From Enterococcus sp. 5H (lineage in GTDB: Bacteria > Bacillota > Bacilli > Lactobacillales > Enterococcaceae): DNA of 64,000 bases. Made by a program: the position numbers and the translations under genes. The notes under the pieces are model-generated. The model was not told the DNA's origin. It searched no databases and saw only the letters and a list, made by a program, of their open reading frames with translations. Positions 43,937-54,293 of this stretch are shown piece after piece (position 1 is the first letter of the stretch; each line of letters opens with the position of its first letter). The DNA is taken from contig NZ_AMDP01000014.1 of the NCBI RefSeq assembly GCF_028128615.1, positions 124,001 to 188,000 on the forward strand, written 5' to 3'.

Positions 43937-45536
43937 AGTTCAAACTCAAACAGAGCAAATTAAAATATTTGGAAAAAGCTATAGTGACGCATTGGAGTCT
44001 GTTTCAACTGTAACGCAAGGGATTCTACTTGCGGTCGGTATGAGCGGAGAAGGAATGGACGCAATAAAAGGCTATATTTCAAGTGCGTACCCAGCATTAT
44101 GTAAAGCTGCTATTTTACATGGTGAAGCAGTTGTACAAGCCAACGAAAACTATCTGAAAGGCTATAAATCAAAGTGTGGAAGTAAAGATTTAGATTCGGA
44201 AGAATTAGAAGAACAAATTCGAGAAGCGGATAATTTGATTCAAAATTTTCAGTCTTCAAAAGATAGTTTCACCCAAGCTAAACGAAATTTGTCAGAAGAG
44301 AACTCTAAATTGATGGGAATGATTTTTCAAGCAGCAATTAATAGTATGGATGCAGGAATCGCTCGAAATCAAGCAAAAAAGACTAAGTTAGAAGAAAAAC
44401 TTCAAAAGTTTCTTGAATTTTGTGACCAGTCTACCAGTTATTTTGACGGTTTGAGTGATACAGGAATTTTACTTACAAAAGGGATGCAGGCTTTAGGTGT
44501 TAATGGCGACGGCAGTATTGGTGCAGGAAGTTGGAATGGCAAAGGATTTTCTTTGAAGGATACAGCTTGGATGAAAGATGTGAATAAACGTTGGAATGAT
44601 AGTCATCAAAAAAGTGAGCAGAAATTTGTGAGAAACTTGAAAGAACAGTATGGATTTGATGATGAGACAGCGCAAATTATTTTGAAAATGAAAGAAAATA
44701 TTGAGAAAAATTATCCTAATCTTTCACAGAAAGAACGAGACTATATTCTGAATCGTTTACTAGGTGGTTTAGTATATGGTGAAGGAAGCTTAAAACAAGC
44801 TGCTATGTGGGCCAATACAGCAGGTGTAGGGATTACTGATGGCGGTGGTGATGCTATGTCGATTGAGGATCAGTTAAAGAAATTACTTGGCTTAAGTGAT
44901 ACAGACTATGATTTATTACGTTATAAAGTAAGAATACAAAACATGATTTCATCATCTTGTAATATATCTTTTAGTGATCTAAACAAAGATCAACGACAAA
45001 AATTCAAAAATACTATGGGGCAAGCTTTGGGATATGATTTATCAACGGAAGATTTTGAAAAATTATGGAATGACCAATATAATCAAATGAGGGGGAGAGG
45101 AGACTTTGCACACCAGTCTATTACACAAGCTACCATTTTAAATCCAGGTATTCCAGCAGCTGCTGGAAATGGCGGTCGTGAAAATGCTAATCGTTTATCT
45201 GGTTGGAAAGGTGATTCAACGAAAGCGGCTGAAGCAGTACCAAGCTTAGGTCCAGATGATTATAAAGCAGATTTGGATTCAGAAAATATAACGTATTTAA
45301 TGAACAAAAATCAATGGTCTTACATGGATGCAATGAATTATTATCATGCTCGTTTGCAATTAGGACAAAGTCGAGCAGAAATTTTTACTGAACATACATC
45401 GTATAACGAAGTGAAAAAAACTATATTTGATAATCTAAAAGTTAACTCTATGAAAGAATTAAAAGAAAAATACTATGATTCGTATCGATTTTTATGTAAC
45501 TTAAAGGATAAAAATAATGAATTGAAGGATTATTAG
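43914..45536 (+). CDS. LXG-domain toxin, TelC-like
   Basis: A 540-residue predicted type VII secretion effector. The N-terminal LXG domain (about 1-220) is helical. The C-terminal domain (about 245-540) carries GRGDFAHQSIT (Asp397, His400), GWKGDS and PDDYKADLD (Asp453). The spacing of these acidic residues and the overall length fit, from memory, the calcium-dependent lipid II phosphatase TelC of Streptococcus intermedius. Start ATG 43914 lies nine bases after GAGGAGG; ATG 43908 is too close. An in-frame start at 43851 is inside the previous gene. The function is inferred from similarity and operon order. Confidence 0.82.
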   Translation: MVKMVIGEVQTQTEQIKIFGKSYSDALESVSTVTQGILLAVGMSGEGMDAIKGYISSAYPALCKAAILHGEAVVQANENYLKGYKSKCGSKDLDSEELEEQIREADNLIQNFQSSKDSFTQAKRNLSEENSKLMGMIFQAAINSMDAGIARNQAKKTKLEEKLQKFLEFCDQSTSYFDGLSDTGILLTKGMQALGVNGDGSIGAGSWNGKGFSLKDTAWMKDVNKRWNDSHQKSEQKFVRNLKEQYGFDDETAQIILKMKENIEKNYPNLSQKERDYILNRLLGGLVYGEGSLKQAAMWANTAGVGITDGGGDAMSIEDQLKKLLGLSDTDYDLLRYKVRIQNMISSSCNISFSDLNKDQRQKFKNTMGQALGYDLSTEDFEKLWNDQYNQMRGRGDFAHQSITQATILNPGIPAAAGNGGRENANRLSGWKGDSTKAAEAVPSLGPDDYKADLDSENITYLMNKNQWSYMDAMNYYHARLQLGQSRAEIFTEHTSYNEVKKTIFDNLKVNSMKELKEKYYDSYRFLCNLKDKNNELKDY

Positions 45537-45537
45537 A

Positions 45538-46152
45538 ATGAAAAAAAAAATCTTTTTTATTATATTACTGATACTGATTGCCTTTGGTGGTTATAAAGGT
45601 TGGGAATATCTAAAAGTTAAAAATATTTTTGATGAAATATATTACTCAGAATATGATGATCTTGGTTATGTTTTAAATCAAAAAGGCTTTCCAAAGATGA
45701 AACAAATTGAACGGTGGGATAGAAAAACAGCAGATACCAAGAATGTTGCAGGACCAGTAATTGAGAGTTATAAAGAAGAATATTTGGAGAATGGTGAGTC
45801 TTTGTCATTTAGTTTTATGTTTTCGAAAAAAGAGTTTTATATAGGATATACTAAAAAAATAGATTCCAGTATCTCTTATGATATTGGATATAGGTATAAT
45901 ATTAAAACAAAAAATCTAAATGAAGACATCAGCATTATAGATGACAACATAGAAAAATGGGATATAGAAAACGCTGATCAAATCCAAAAATATTTTGATA
46001 AATACAATATTTCAAAGGAAGAAGTACGAATAGTAGCGGATAAAGTCCTATACAATAAAGTTATCAAGGATTGGATCAATACTTATCCTAGTCGTTTCTC
46101 TACAAAGGATATTGGGAAAGTGGTAATCAAGAAAGATACATTTTTAGAATAA
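45538..46152 (+). CDS. Predicted immunity protein, TipC-like
   Basis: A 204-residue protein beginning one base after the toxin stop. An N-terminal helix (FFIILLILIAFGGYKGWEYL) anchors it, with the rest (about 180 residues, rich in Tyr, Lys and Asp) most likely outside the cell. This is the layout of TipC, the membrane-anchored immunity protein to TelC, whose target is outside the membrane. The function is inferred from position, topology and size. AAGGA lies in the end of the toxin gene as ribosome site. Confidence 0.75.
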   Translation: MKKKIFFIILLILIAFGGYKGWEYLKVKNIFDEIYYSEYDDLGYVLNQKGFPKMKQIERWDRKTADTKNVAGPVIESYKEEYLENGESLSFSFMFSKKEFYIGYTKKIDSSISYDIGYRYNIKTKNLNEDISIIDDNIEKWDIENADQIQKYFDKYNISKEEVRIVADKVLYNKVIKDWINTYPSRFSTKDIGKVVIKKDTFLE

Positions 46153-46169
46153 ATTGAAATAAGTAAAAA

Positions 46170-46411
46170 ATGAAGAAAAAAATCAAGATTGTTGTATTAT
46201 GTATATTTATAGCTTTTATCGAATATAAGAGCAGAGAATACTTGAAAGTAAAAATATTTTTGATGAAGCTAAGAAAGATAATACCCTAATCGAAGATAAT
46301 GAACAGTTAGAGAAATATCTTAGTCAGTATAATATGACAAAAGAGCAATTAAATAGAAAAACTGATGAAGTATTATATGATAGATATTGTGTTAAAAGAT
46401 TAGGTTACTAA
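46170..46411 (+). pseudogene. Decayed second immunity gene
   Basis: A shortened, frameshifted copy of the upstream immunity gene. Frame one gives MKKKIKIVVLCIFIAFIEYK and REYLKVK, matching the membrane anchor of the intact gene, and then stops after a one-base deletion near 46250. The other frame resumes with NIFDEAKKDNT and QLEKYLSQYNMTKEQLN, then DEVLYDRY, matching the C-terminal region. The middle part (more than 90 codons) is deleted. Two paralogous immunity genes in tandem are usual in such loci. Confidence 0.8.
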
Positions 46412-46492
46412 TTATAAAAAGTCGCTTTTCTCTTAAATTTACTGGGAAGTTGATCATTTGGAAAGATATTTTTTTAATAAGGGAGTAAACAT

Positions 46493-46765
46493 ATGATTTC
46501 TAAAGAGGTAAGAAAAGAAATAGGATTACCAATAACTAAAGATATAATTTATTACAGACATGTCGTTGGTAGTGAATATGAAAAATACGATGTATCAGAT
46601 ATTCATATTGTAAACAGATATCCATCAGGAAGTTTTTCATTAAGAATCACTTTGCCGGAATCTTTGCTAAATGAATTGAGGGAAGTAAATATATTATCTG
46701 ATTTTTTGATTCATATGCAAAAACCGAGCTTTATTCGAGATATGACAGAAGTTGAGTATGAATAA
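46493..46765 (+). CDS. Small hypothetical protein at the end of the LXG locus
   Basis: A 90-residue soluble protein not recognised. It starts with MISKEVRKEIGLPITKDIIY and has an alternating strand-like middle (DIHIVNRYPSGSFSLRITLP). AAGGGAG lies about nine bases before the ATG. Its place after the immunity genes suggests an orphan immunity or cargo-related gene, but there is no direct evidence. Confidence 0.6.
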   Translation: MISKEVRKEIGLPITKDIIYYRHVVGSEYEKYDVSDIHIVNRYPSGSFSLRITLPESLLNELREVNILSDFLIHMQKPSFIRDMTEVEYE

Positions 46766-46810
46766 TTTAATATAATCATCTATTTTAAGTCGATAACGTA
46801 GAATTTAAAA

Positions 46811-46858
46811 GAGAATATTCCACTCACTTGACTAGGCAATATTCTCAATAAAAATTGT
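46811..46858 (+). terminator. Possible terminator of the LXG locus
   Basis: Arms GAGAATATT and AATATTCTC flank about 20 bases; the tail is AATAAAAATTG, so termination would be weak. Confidence 0.4.
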
Positions 46859-46913
46859 TGGTTTTATTCTTGTAAGATTATCTTGTGTATTTAAATAGAT
46901 AATAAAACTAGCT

Positions 46914-46966
46914 AAAAGTGAGCAGATAAAACAATTTTTCATTGTTTTGTCTGCTCACTTTTTATA
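46914..46966. terminator. Strong bidirectional terminator
   Basis: Perfect or near-perfect stem AAAAGTGAGCAGATAAAACAA against TTGTTTTGTCTGCTCACTTT (single bulge) with T runs on both strands. It ends the minus-strand GH1 gene and blocks read-through from the LXG locus. Confidence 0.9.
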
Positions 46967-46976
46967 TCAAAACCTT

Positions 46977-48428
<1,452 letters not shown>

Positions 48429-48464
48429 CTAAGTTCTTTTATAACGATTTATTTTACTTGTAAT

Positions 48465-48524
48465 GATCCACTGCACACGATAGGAAGAATAAGTTGAACG
48501 GATTTAGTCAATGTGCAATGGATC
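48465..48524 (-). repeat. Long inverted repeat between EIIC and GH1 genes
   Basis: Arms GATCCACTGCACA and TGTGCAATGGATC (12 of 13 pairs) enclose 34 bases. There is no T tract. It could be an mRNA processing or stability element that sets the ratio of the two proteins. Confidence 0.5.
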
Positions 48525-48551
48525 TTTGTAACAATCTTGGGGAATCTTTTT

Positions 48552-49883
48552 TTAGGCTTGTGCTTCGATTTCTTCTAATGTTTCTTCAGTAATTGGTTGA
48601 TTTGTTTCTTGTGCATAGTTGATAGCATCCATTTTTCTAGCGAAAGGTAGGTAAATGAAGAAGCCAAGTGTTAAAACGAAAATTTGTAATAATGCTGCTT
48701 GCCATCCGCCTACAAGTAAACCAGAAATAATTGGCGGTGTTGTCCAAGGAACTTGAACCGCTGTAAACAATGGAACCAAGCCCGTGTATAGTGCAAAATA
48801 CGTGATAACTGAAGAAACGACAGGTGTTAAAATAAATGGAATTGCCATAATTGGGTTCATAACAATCGGTGTTGCAAATGTAATCGGTTCATTGATATTA
48901 AATACCGCAGGACCAATAGACAAACGACCCAATTGTTTAAATTGTGCAGATTTTGCAAAGAAAACCATGTAGACAACTAAACCAATTGTCATTCCAGCAC
49001 CAGTTACAGTTAAGAATTGATCTAAAAATTGTTGTGTTACGATGTGTCCACCGTTTGCAACAGTCAGTGCTTTACCAGAGTTTAGAATATCAGTATTTTC
49101 CAAAGAATTCGCTTGTAAAATAGGGCCCATAATTCCACCGACGATAGTTGATCCATGAACGCCGAAGAACCAAAATAGAGGAACTAAGAAGCCAAGGACT
49201 AATGCGCCACCTAGGGAATCAGTAACACCTTGCAGTGGAGATTGCAATACGTTGTAGATAAAATCAAAGAACGTTGTTTTAAAGACTTTATCAAAGAAAA
49301 TATAAACAAACATTGCTCCAGTAATTAAAGCTGCTGCTGGAATTAGTGCTGTAAATGAGTTTGCTACGTTTTCAGGTACTGCTTCTGGTAATTTAATCCG
49401 AATATCATGACGTAAGAACCAGCTGTAGACCCAGCCGACAATTAGTCCGACAATAATTGCGGTAATCATTCCTTTACCGGCAGTCCAGTCTTTATTGATA
49501 ATATTGCCGATCGTTACACCACTTTCTGTATCAGTGATTTCAGAAGACATAAATAAAATAAAGACAACAAGTGAAATCATTCCGGCAGGTAAACCCTCAA
49601 AACCTTCTGTTTTTACATAAGAATAAGCAATCCCGATAACAGCGAAAACAGACATGATAGCAAAAGATGCACCGTATGCTTGATTAAAGTAAACCGCAAG
49701 ACCGCTGTCAGTAATCCATTGAGCTGCCGATTCGATTGGCAGATTAGCTAAAAGTAAGAAAATGGAACCGACGATAGTAAAAGGCATTGTATACAACATA
49801 CCATTTCTTAATGCTGTAATTGCTTTCGTATTTACGAATTTTAAAACGGGCGGCAGAACTTTTTCATTAATCCATTCATTCAT
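48552..49883 (-). CDS. PTS EIIC component, cellobiose family
   Basis: A 443-residue permease with eight to ten helices. It shares FFGVHGSTIVGGIMGPILQ and FNINEPITFATPIVMNPI with other cellobiose-type EIIC proteins. Compared with the EIIC at 28570 it has a C-terminal acidic tail. As there, no EIIA or EIIB gene is adjacent. AGGAGAGG precedes the ATG. The promoter region carries a probable cre site. The GH1 gene follows, so both act on the same beta-glucoside. Confidence 0.94.
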   Translation of the reverse strand: MNEWINEKVLPPVLKFVNTKAITALRNGMLYTMPFTIVGSIFLLLANLPIESAAQWITDSGLAVYFNQAYGASFAIMSVFAVIGIAYSYVKTEGFEGLPAGMISLVVFILFMSSEITDTESGVTIGNIINKDWTAGKGMITAIIVGLIVGWVYSWFLRHDIRIKLPEAVPENVANSFTALIPAAALITGAMFVYIFFDKVFKTTFFDFIYNVLQSPLQGVTDSLGGALVLGFLVPLFWFFGVHGSTIVGGIMGPILQANSLENTDILNSGKALTVANGGHIVTQQFLDQFLTVTGAGMTIGLVVYMVFFAKSAQFKQLGRLSIGPAVFNINEPITFATPIVMNPIMAIPFILTPVVSSVITYFALYTGLVPLFTAVQVPWTTPPIISGLLVGGWQAALLQIFVLTLGFFIYLPFARKMDAINYAQETNQPITEETLEEIEAQA

Positions 49884-49969
49884 TCTAAACCTCTCCTTTG
49901 TCTTGGCTAAGTAAGTAACAATAATTGCTTGTAGTGGTATTCATTTTAAGCGGCCGCTGCTTTTGTATG

Positions 49970-50010
49970 TTTTTTGAATACGTTTACATTTATACTATAA
50001 AAGAAATTTA
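49970..50010 (-). promoter_or_regulatory. EIIC promoter with cre-like site
   Basis: Minus strand: a -10-like TATAGT is followed by TGTAAACGTATTCA (49975-49988), which matches the cre consensus at all but one fixed position. A GC-rich palindrome AGCGGCCGCT (about 49949-49958) lies farther downstream in the leader. Confidence 0.6.
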
Positions 50011-50098
50011 GCATAATTTAAATAGTTTAAGGTCGTTGAGGAACATGTACCAAACAAAAAAACAAAAGTAATTATTTTAGACGAAAAAGTGAGTGGGA

Positions 50099-50460
50099 CA
50101 AAACTAAAGATCAGTTTTGTTTCACTCACTAGATCCGAATAGACGGCGATAAAAAAGCAGCTACTGCACTTCGTTCCGATCACAACAATTTCTAAGAGCT
50201 AAAGCTCTAAGAATTGAAGGCTTCGGAAATAAGTCGAAATTGCTATGAAACACAGTGAGGTACGAACTGATGTAGAATAGTACCTACTTGGTTCAAAAAT
50301 TTGAAGAGCACCGAGTAGGTACCAGTCATCATCCATTCGCAAGCTCATGGTGATTCTTGGCAATTTTCGTGAATTCCTTCTTATTGCTGTAAAACACAAC
50401 GAGAACCGAGTTGATGTTGCACAGTACCTACCCGGTTCTCGGAGCTCTTTTGTCTCAGAC
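50099..50460 (+). repeat. Structured intergenic repeat, copy D (longest)
   Basis: Head hairpin GTGAGTGGGACAAAACT with its partner, then AGATCCGAATAGACGGCGA, the middle CACTTCGTTCCGATCAC and CTAAGAGCTAAAGCTCTAAG as in copy C. An extra segment holds nested inverted repeats around GAGTAGGTACC and a part shared with copy A (TTCTTATTGCTGTAAAACAC), and it closes with the tail CTTTTGTCTCAG. Confidence 0.85.
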
Positions 50461-50474
50461 TCTTTACTACTTAT

Positions 50475-51227
50475 CTAATCTGTATTTTTATCTGAAATTA
50501 TTTTACTAGCCTGATGTGCAAGTAATTCAATCAATGCAACAACTGGAATTTGTGTCGTAATATTAATAAAAGGATCACTGTATTGTGAACGCTCATCCGG
50601 CATATAATAGGAAATATTGTAATCTGCTAAACGAGCAATCGTCGAATGTTCATCATTGGTAATGCTGAGAATTTTCGCGCTGGAACGTCTAAAATCAGTT
50701 ACTTGTTTAATTACTTCGGTTGTTTCACCTGAAACAGATAGAATAATTGCTAATGTATTTTCAAACCCTCTTTGGGGAATCGGTGTAAACGGATCATCAA
50801 TACTATAGGCATTAATGCCCATATTAGCAAAATAACGACTGCCGTAACTGCCAAGAATCCCGCTAGTGCCAATACCAGAGAAAACTACATGCCGCGTGTT
50901 AGCAATCATATTTATGGCTGGCTTCAATGTTTCGTAATAAGTTTGTTGGTTAATGCGTTTTAAAAAGGAATCTATATGGAGTGTTGCATCATAATATTGT
51001 TCAAACGGTTGTTGCTGTTTTTCTTTTTTCACGGCGTATTTTAATTCTGAAAAACCAGCAAAACCCATTTTCGTACAAAAACGTAGAATCGTTGAAGTTG
51101 AAACGTGACAGTCTGCAGAAAGCTGGCGAATAGTCAATTCAGGAATCTGTTCCATATGATCTAAAATATAATGATAAACAAGCATTTCTAACTCATTTAA
51201 TGACTGAACTTTTTCTAAATCAAACAA
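50475..51227 (-). CDS. RpiR/MurR-family regulator with SIS domain
   Basis: A 250-residue transcription factor: N-terminal HTH_6 (QLSADCHVSTSTILRFCTKM) and a C-terminal SIS sugar-phosphate-binding domain (VVFSGIGTSGILGSYGSRYF, then AIILSVSGETTEVIKQV). It starts at TTG with GGAGGGATC upstream. It is upstream of, and on the same strand as, the EIIC and GH1 genes but is separated by a repeat copy, so it probably has its own promoter and controls them in response to a phosphorylated sugar. Confidence 0.9.
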   Translation of the reverse strand: MFDLEKVQSLNELEMLVYHYILDHMEQIPELTIRQLSADCHVSTSTILRFCTKMGFAGFSELKYAVKKEKQQQPFEQYYDATLHIDSFLKRINQQTYYETLKPAINMIANTRHVVFSGIGTSGILGSYGSRYFANMGINAYSIDDPFTPIPQRGFENTLAIILSVSGETTEVIKQVTDFRRSSAKILSITNDEHSTIARLADYNISYYMPDERSQYSDPFINITTQIPVVALIELLAHQASKIISDKNTD

Positions 51228-51492
51228 AAAGATCCCTCCTATAAAAATAACTATTCCAGTTTTTGTTTTATCTTTTTATATTGTACAGGAAACCTGGGGA
51301 TTTCGCTTCTAATTTCTATTTTAGAGCAAACAAACCAGTGGGATAAATATCTTCGCAACTAAAAGCGAACTTTTGAAGTATTCAATAATTTAGGCAAATA
51401 AATCAAAAAAGCTTGTTATAAGTAGTCTGTAATGTTAATTTGAGGGTTGTTTCTTAGCTTATTAGTAGTGAAAATCTTAAAATTTCGAAAAG

Positions 51493-51510
51493 TTGTGAAA
51501 AAAATCACAA
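51493..51510. promoter_or_regulatory. Rex operator of adhE
   Basis: TTGTGA-AAAAAA-TCACAA is a perfect 18-base inverted repeat with the consensus of the NADH-sensing repressor Rex. It lies immediately before the -35 box of adhE. Confidence 0.85.
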
Positions 51511-51516
51511 AAACTA

Positions 51517-51545
51517 TTTACAAGAAAAAAATAATGTTGTATGAT
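51517..51545 (+). promoter_or_regulatory. adhE promoter
   Basis: -35 TTTACA (51517-51522), 17-base spacer, -10 TATGAT (51540-51545). The leader to the ATG is about 55 bases and ends with AGGAGG. The rest of 51228-51492 shows no further feature. Confidence 0.75.
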
Positions 51546-51605
51546 ATACATGTGAAATAGTTAACAAAGAGTTTTTGAAATAAATCACTTTCTAGGAGGA
51601 TCACA

Positions 51606-54203
51606 ATGGCTAAAACAATGACAAAAGAAGAAGCGAAAACAGTTGATGTACAAGCAATGATTGATGAACTAGCGAAAAAAGCAAATGTTGCTTTAAAAGA
51701 AATGGAAGATTTTGATCAAGAAAAAGTTGATCACATTGTGCACCAAATGGCAATGGCTGCCTTAGATCAACATATGCCTTTAGCGAAAATGGCAGTAGAA
51801 GAAACTGGTCGTGGAATTTATGAAGATAAAGCAATTAAAAATATGTATGCATCAGAATATATCTGGAACAGTATTAAACATGATAAAACAGTTGGCGTAA
51901 TTAACCAAGACGAACAAACTGGTTTAATTGAAATTGCTGAACCAGTCGGAGTTGTCTGCGGGGTTACACCGACAACAAATCCAACTTCAACAACAATTTT
52001 TAAAGCTCTAATTGCAATTAAAACACGTAACCCAATCGTGTTTGCTTTCCATCCAAGTGCGCAAAAATGTTCTGCTGAGGCTGCGCGTATCGTTCGTGAT
52101 GCAGCAATTAAAGCTGGTGCACCTGAAAATTGTGTACAATGGATCGAACAACCATCATTAGAAGCAACTTCAGGTTTAATGAATCATCCTGGAATCGCGA
52201 TTGTTTTAGCAACTGGTGGAGCGGCAATGGTTAAATCAGCATACTCAACTGGTAAGCCAGCATTAGGCGTAGGTCCTGGTAATGTTCCTTCATATATCGA
52301 AAAAACTGCGAAAATCAAACGTGCAGTTAACGATTTAATCGTTTCTAAATCATTTGATAATGGTATGATTTGTGCTTCTGAACAAGCAGTTATCGTAGAT
52401 AAAGAAGTTTATGCAGCAGTGAAAGCTGAATTTGAAGCACATCAAGTTTATTTCGTTAAACCAAACGAATTGAAAAAATTAGAAGATGCAGTTATGAACG
52501 AAGGTAAATATGCTGTTAATCCAGCAATCGTTGGTTACTCTGCTGAACACATTGCTGAATTAGCTGGCATTAAAGTACCAAAAGGCACTAAAATCTTAAT
52601 TGCTGAACTTGAAGGAGCTGGAGCTGAATACCCACTTTCTCGTGAAAAACTTTCACCTGTTTTAGCAATGATGAAAGCTAAAAATGCTGAACATGCTTTT
52701 GATTTATGTGAAGCGATGCTTGAATTAGGCGGATTAGGACATACTGCTGTGATTCATACAGAAGATGAAGATTTACAAGTGAAATTTGGTTTACGCATGA
52801 AAGCTTGCCGTATTTTAGTTAACTCTCCATCTGCTGAAGGTGGAATTGGTAATATCTACAACGAAATGATTCCGTCATTAACTTTAGGTTGTGGATCATA
52901 CGGTAAAAACTCTGTATCTAAAAACGTATCTGCCGTTAACTTGATTAACGTGAAAACTGTAGCGAAACGGAGAAATAATATGCAATGGTTTAAATTACCG
53001 CCAAAAATTTTCTTTGAAAAAAATTCATTACAATACCTACAAAAAATGGAAAACGTAGAACGTGTAATGATCGTCTGTGACCCAGGAATGGTTCAATTCG
53101 GTTATGCAGATACAGTTCGCAAAGAGTTACAAAAACGTAAAAACGACGTACAAATTGAAGTGTTCTCAGCAGTTGAACCAAATCCATCTACAAATACAGT
53201 ATATGCTGGAACAAAAGTTATGGTTGACTTTAAACCGGATACCATTATCGCATTAGGTGGCGGATCTGCAATGGACGCGGCTAAAGGAATGTGGATGTTC
53301 TATGAGCACCCAGATACAGAATTCTTCGGCGCAAAACAAAAATTCTTAGATATTCGTAAACGTACGTACAAAATTGACAAACCAGTTAAAACACAATTCG
53401 TATGTATTCCAACAACATCTGGTACTGGTTCAGAAGTAACACCTTTTGCGGTTATTACTGACAGTGAAACACATGTAAAATATCCATTAGCTGATTATGC
53501 ACTAACACCAGATGTAGCAATCGTTGATCCACAATTCGTTATGTCAGTTCCAGCTTCTGTAACTGCCGATACTGGTATGGACGTATTAACTCATGCGATT
53601 GAATCTTATGTTTCAGTAATGGCATCTGATTACACACGTGGTTTAAGCTTACAAGCAATTAAATTAGTCTTTGAACATTTAGAAAACTCAGTGAAACGCC
53701 CAGACGCTGAAAGCCGTGAAAAAATGCATAACGCATCAACAATGGCTGGTATGGCTTTTGCCAACGCCTTCTTGGGAATTTGTCACTCAGTGGCACATAA
53801 AATTGGTGGAGAATATGGTATTCCTCACGGACGTACAAATGCGATTTTATTACCGCACATTATCCGTTACAATGCCAAAGATCCTTCAAAACATGCAATG
53901 TTCCCTAAATATGACTACTTCCGTGCTGATACAGATTACGCTGATATTGCGAAATTCTTAGGTCTTAAAGGGAAAAATACAGCTGAATTAGTGGATTCAC
54001 TTGCAAAAGCTGTTTACGATTTAGGTGTATCTGTAGGAATCGATATGAACTTGAAAGCACAAGGTGTAACACAAGAAATTCTTGATTCTACTGTAGATCA
54101 TATGGCTGAACTAGCTTATGAAGATCAATGTACTACAGCTAATCCAAAAGAACCATTGATTAGTGAATTAAAACAAATTATTATTGACGCTTATAACGGT
54201 TAA
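51606..54203 (+). CDS. adhE: Bifunctional acetaldehyde-CoA/alcohol dehydrogenase AdhE
   Basis: Converts acetyl-CoA to acetaldehyde and then ethanol, using two NADH, in fermentation. The 865-residue length is normal. The N-terminal aldehyde dehydrogenase half (1-450) has the catalytic Cys256 in NGMICASEQ and the cofactor region VLATGGAAMVKSAY. The C-terminal iron-dependent alcohol dehydrogenase half has ALGGGSAMDAAKG and the metal-binding histidines in GICHSVAHKIGG and GIPHGRTNA. AGGAGG precedes the ATG. The Rex site makes expression respond to NADH/NAD+. Such enzymes form spirosomes. Confidence 0.98.
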   Translation: MAKTMTKEEAKTVDVQAMIDELAKKANVALKEMEDFDQEKVDHIVHQMAMAALDQHMPLAKMAVEETGRGIYEDKAIKNMYASEYIWNSIKHDKTVGVINQDEQTGLIEIAEPVGVVCGVTPTTNPTSTTIFKALIAIKTRNPIVFAFHPSAQKCSAEAARIVRDAAIKAGAPENCVQWIEQPSLEATSGLMNHPGIAIVLATGGAAMVKSAYSTGKPALGVGPGNVPSYIEKTAKIKRAVNDLIVSKSFDNGMICASEQAVIVDKEVYAAVKAEFEAHQVYFVKPNELKKLEDAVMNEGKYAVNPAIVGYSAEHIAELAGIKVPKGTKILIAELEGAGAEYPLSREKLSPVLAMMKAKNAEHAFDLCEAMLELGGLGHTAVIHTEDEDLQVKFGLRMKACRILVNSPSAEGGIGNIYNEMIPSLTLGCGSYGKNSVSKNVSAVNLINVKTVAKRRNNMQWFKLPPKIFFEKNSLQYLQKMENVERVMIVCDPGMVQFGYADTVRKELQKRKNDVQIEVFSAVEPNPSTNTVYAGTKVMVDFKPDTIIALGGGSAMDAAKGMWMFYEHPDTEFFGAKQKFLDIRKRTYKIDKPVKTQFVCIPTTSGTGSEVTPFAVITDSETHVKYPLADYALTPDVAIVDPQFVMSVPASVTADTGMDVLTHAIESYVSVMASDYTRGLSLQAIKLVFEHLENSVKRPDAESREKMHNASTMAGMAFANAFLGICHSVAHKIGGEYGIPHGRTNAILLPHIIRYNAKDPSKHAMFPKYDYFRADTDYADIAKFLGLKGKNTAELVDSLAKAVYDLGVSVGIDMNLKAQGVTQEILDSTVDHMAELAYEDQCTTANPKEPLISELKQIIIDAYNG

Positions 54204-54212
54204 TAAAAGTAT

Positions 54213-54249
54213 GAAGAAGAGTAGCTGAAAAGTTACTCTTCTTTTTTTA
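54213..54249 (+). terminator. Terminator of adhE
   Basis: Stem AAGAAGAGTAGCT/AGTTACTCTTCTT with a GAAA loop, one mismatch, followed by TTTTTT. Confidence 0.9.
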
Positions 54250-54293
54250 CGATAAGATGTATAATAGCACTAAAATGTTGGGAGGAACAACAA

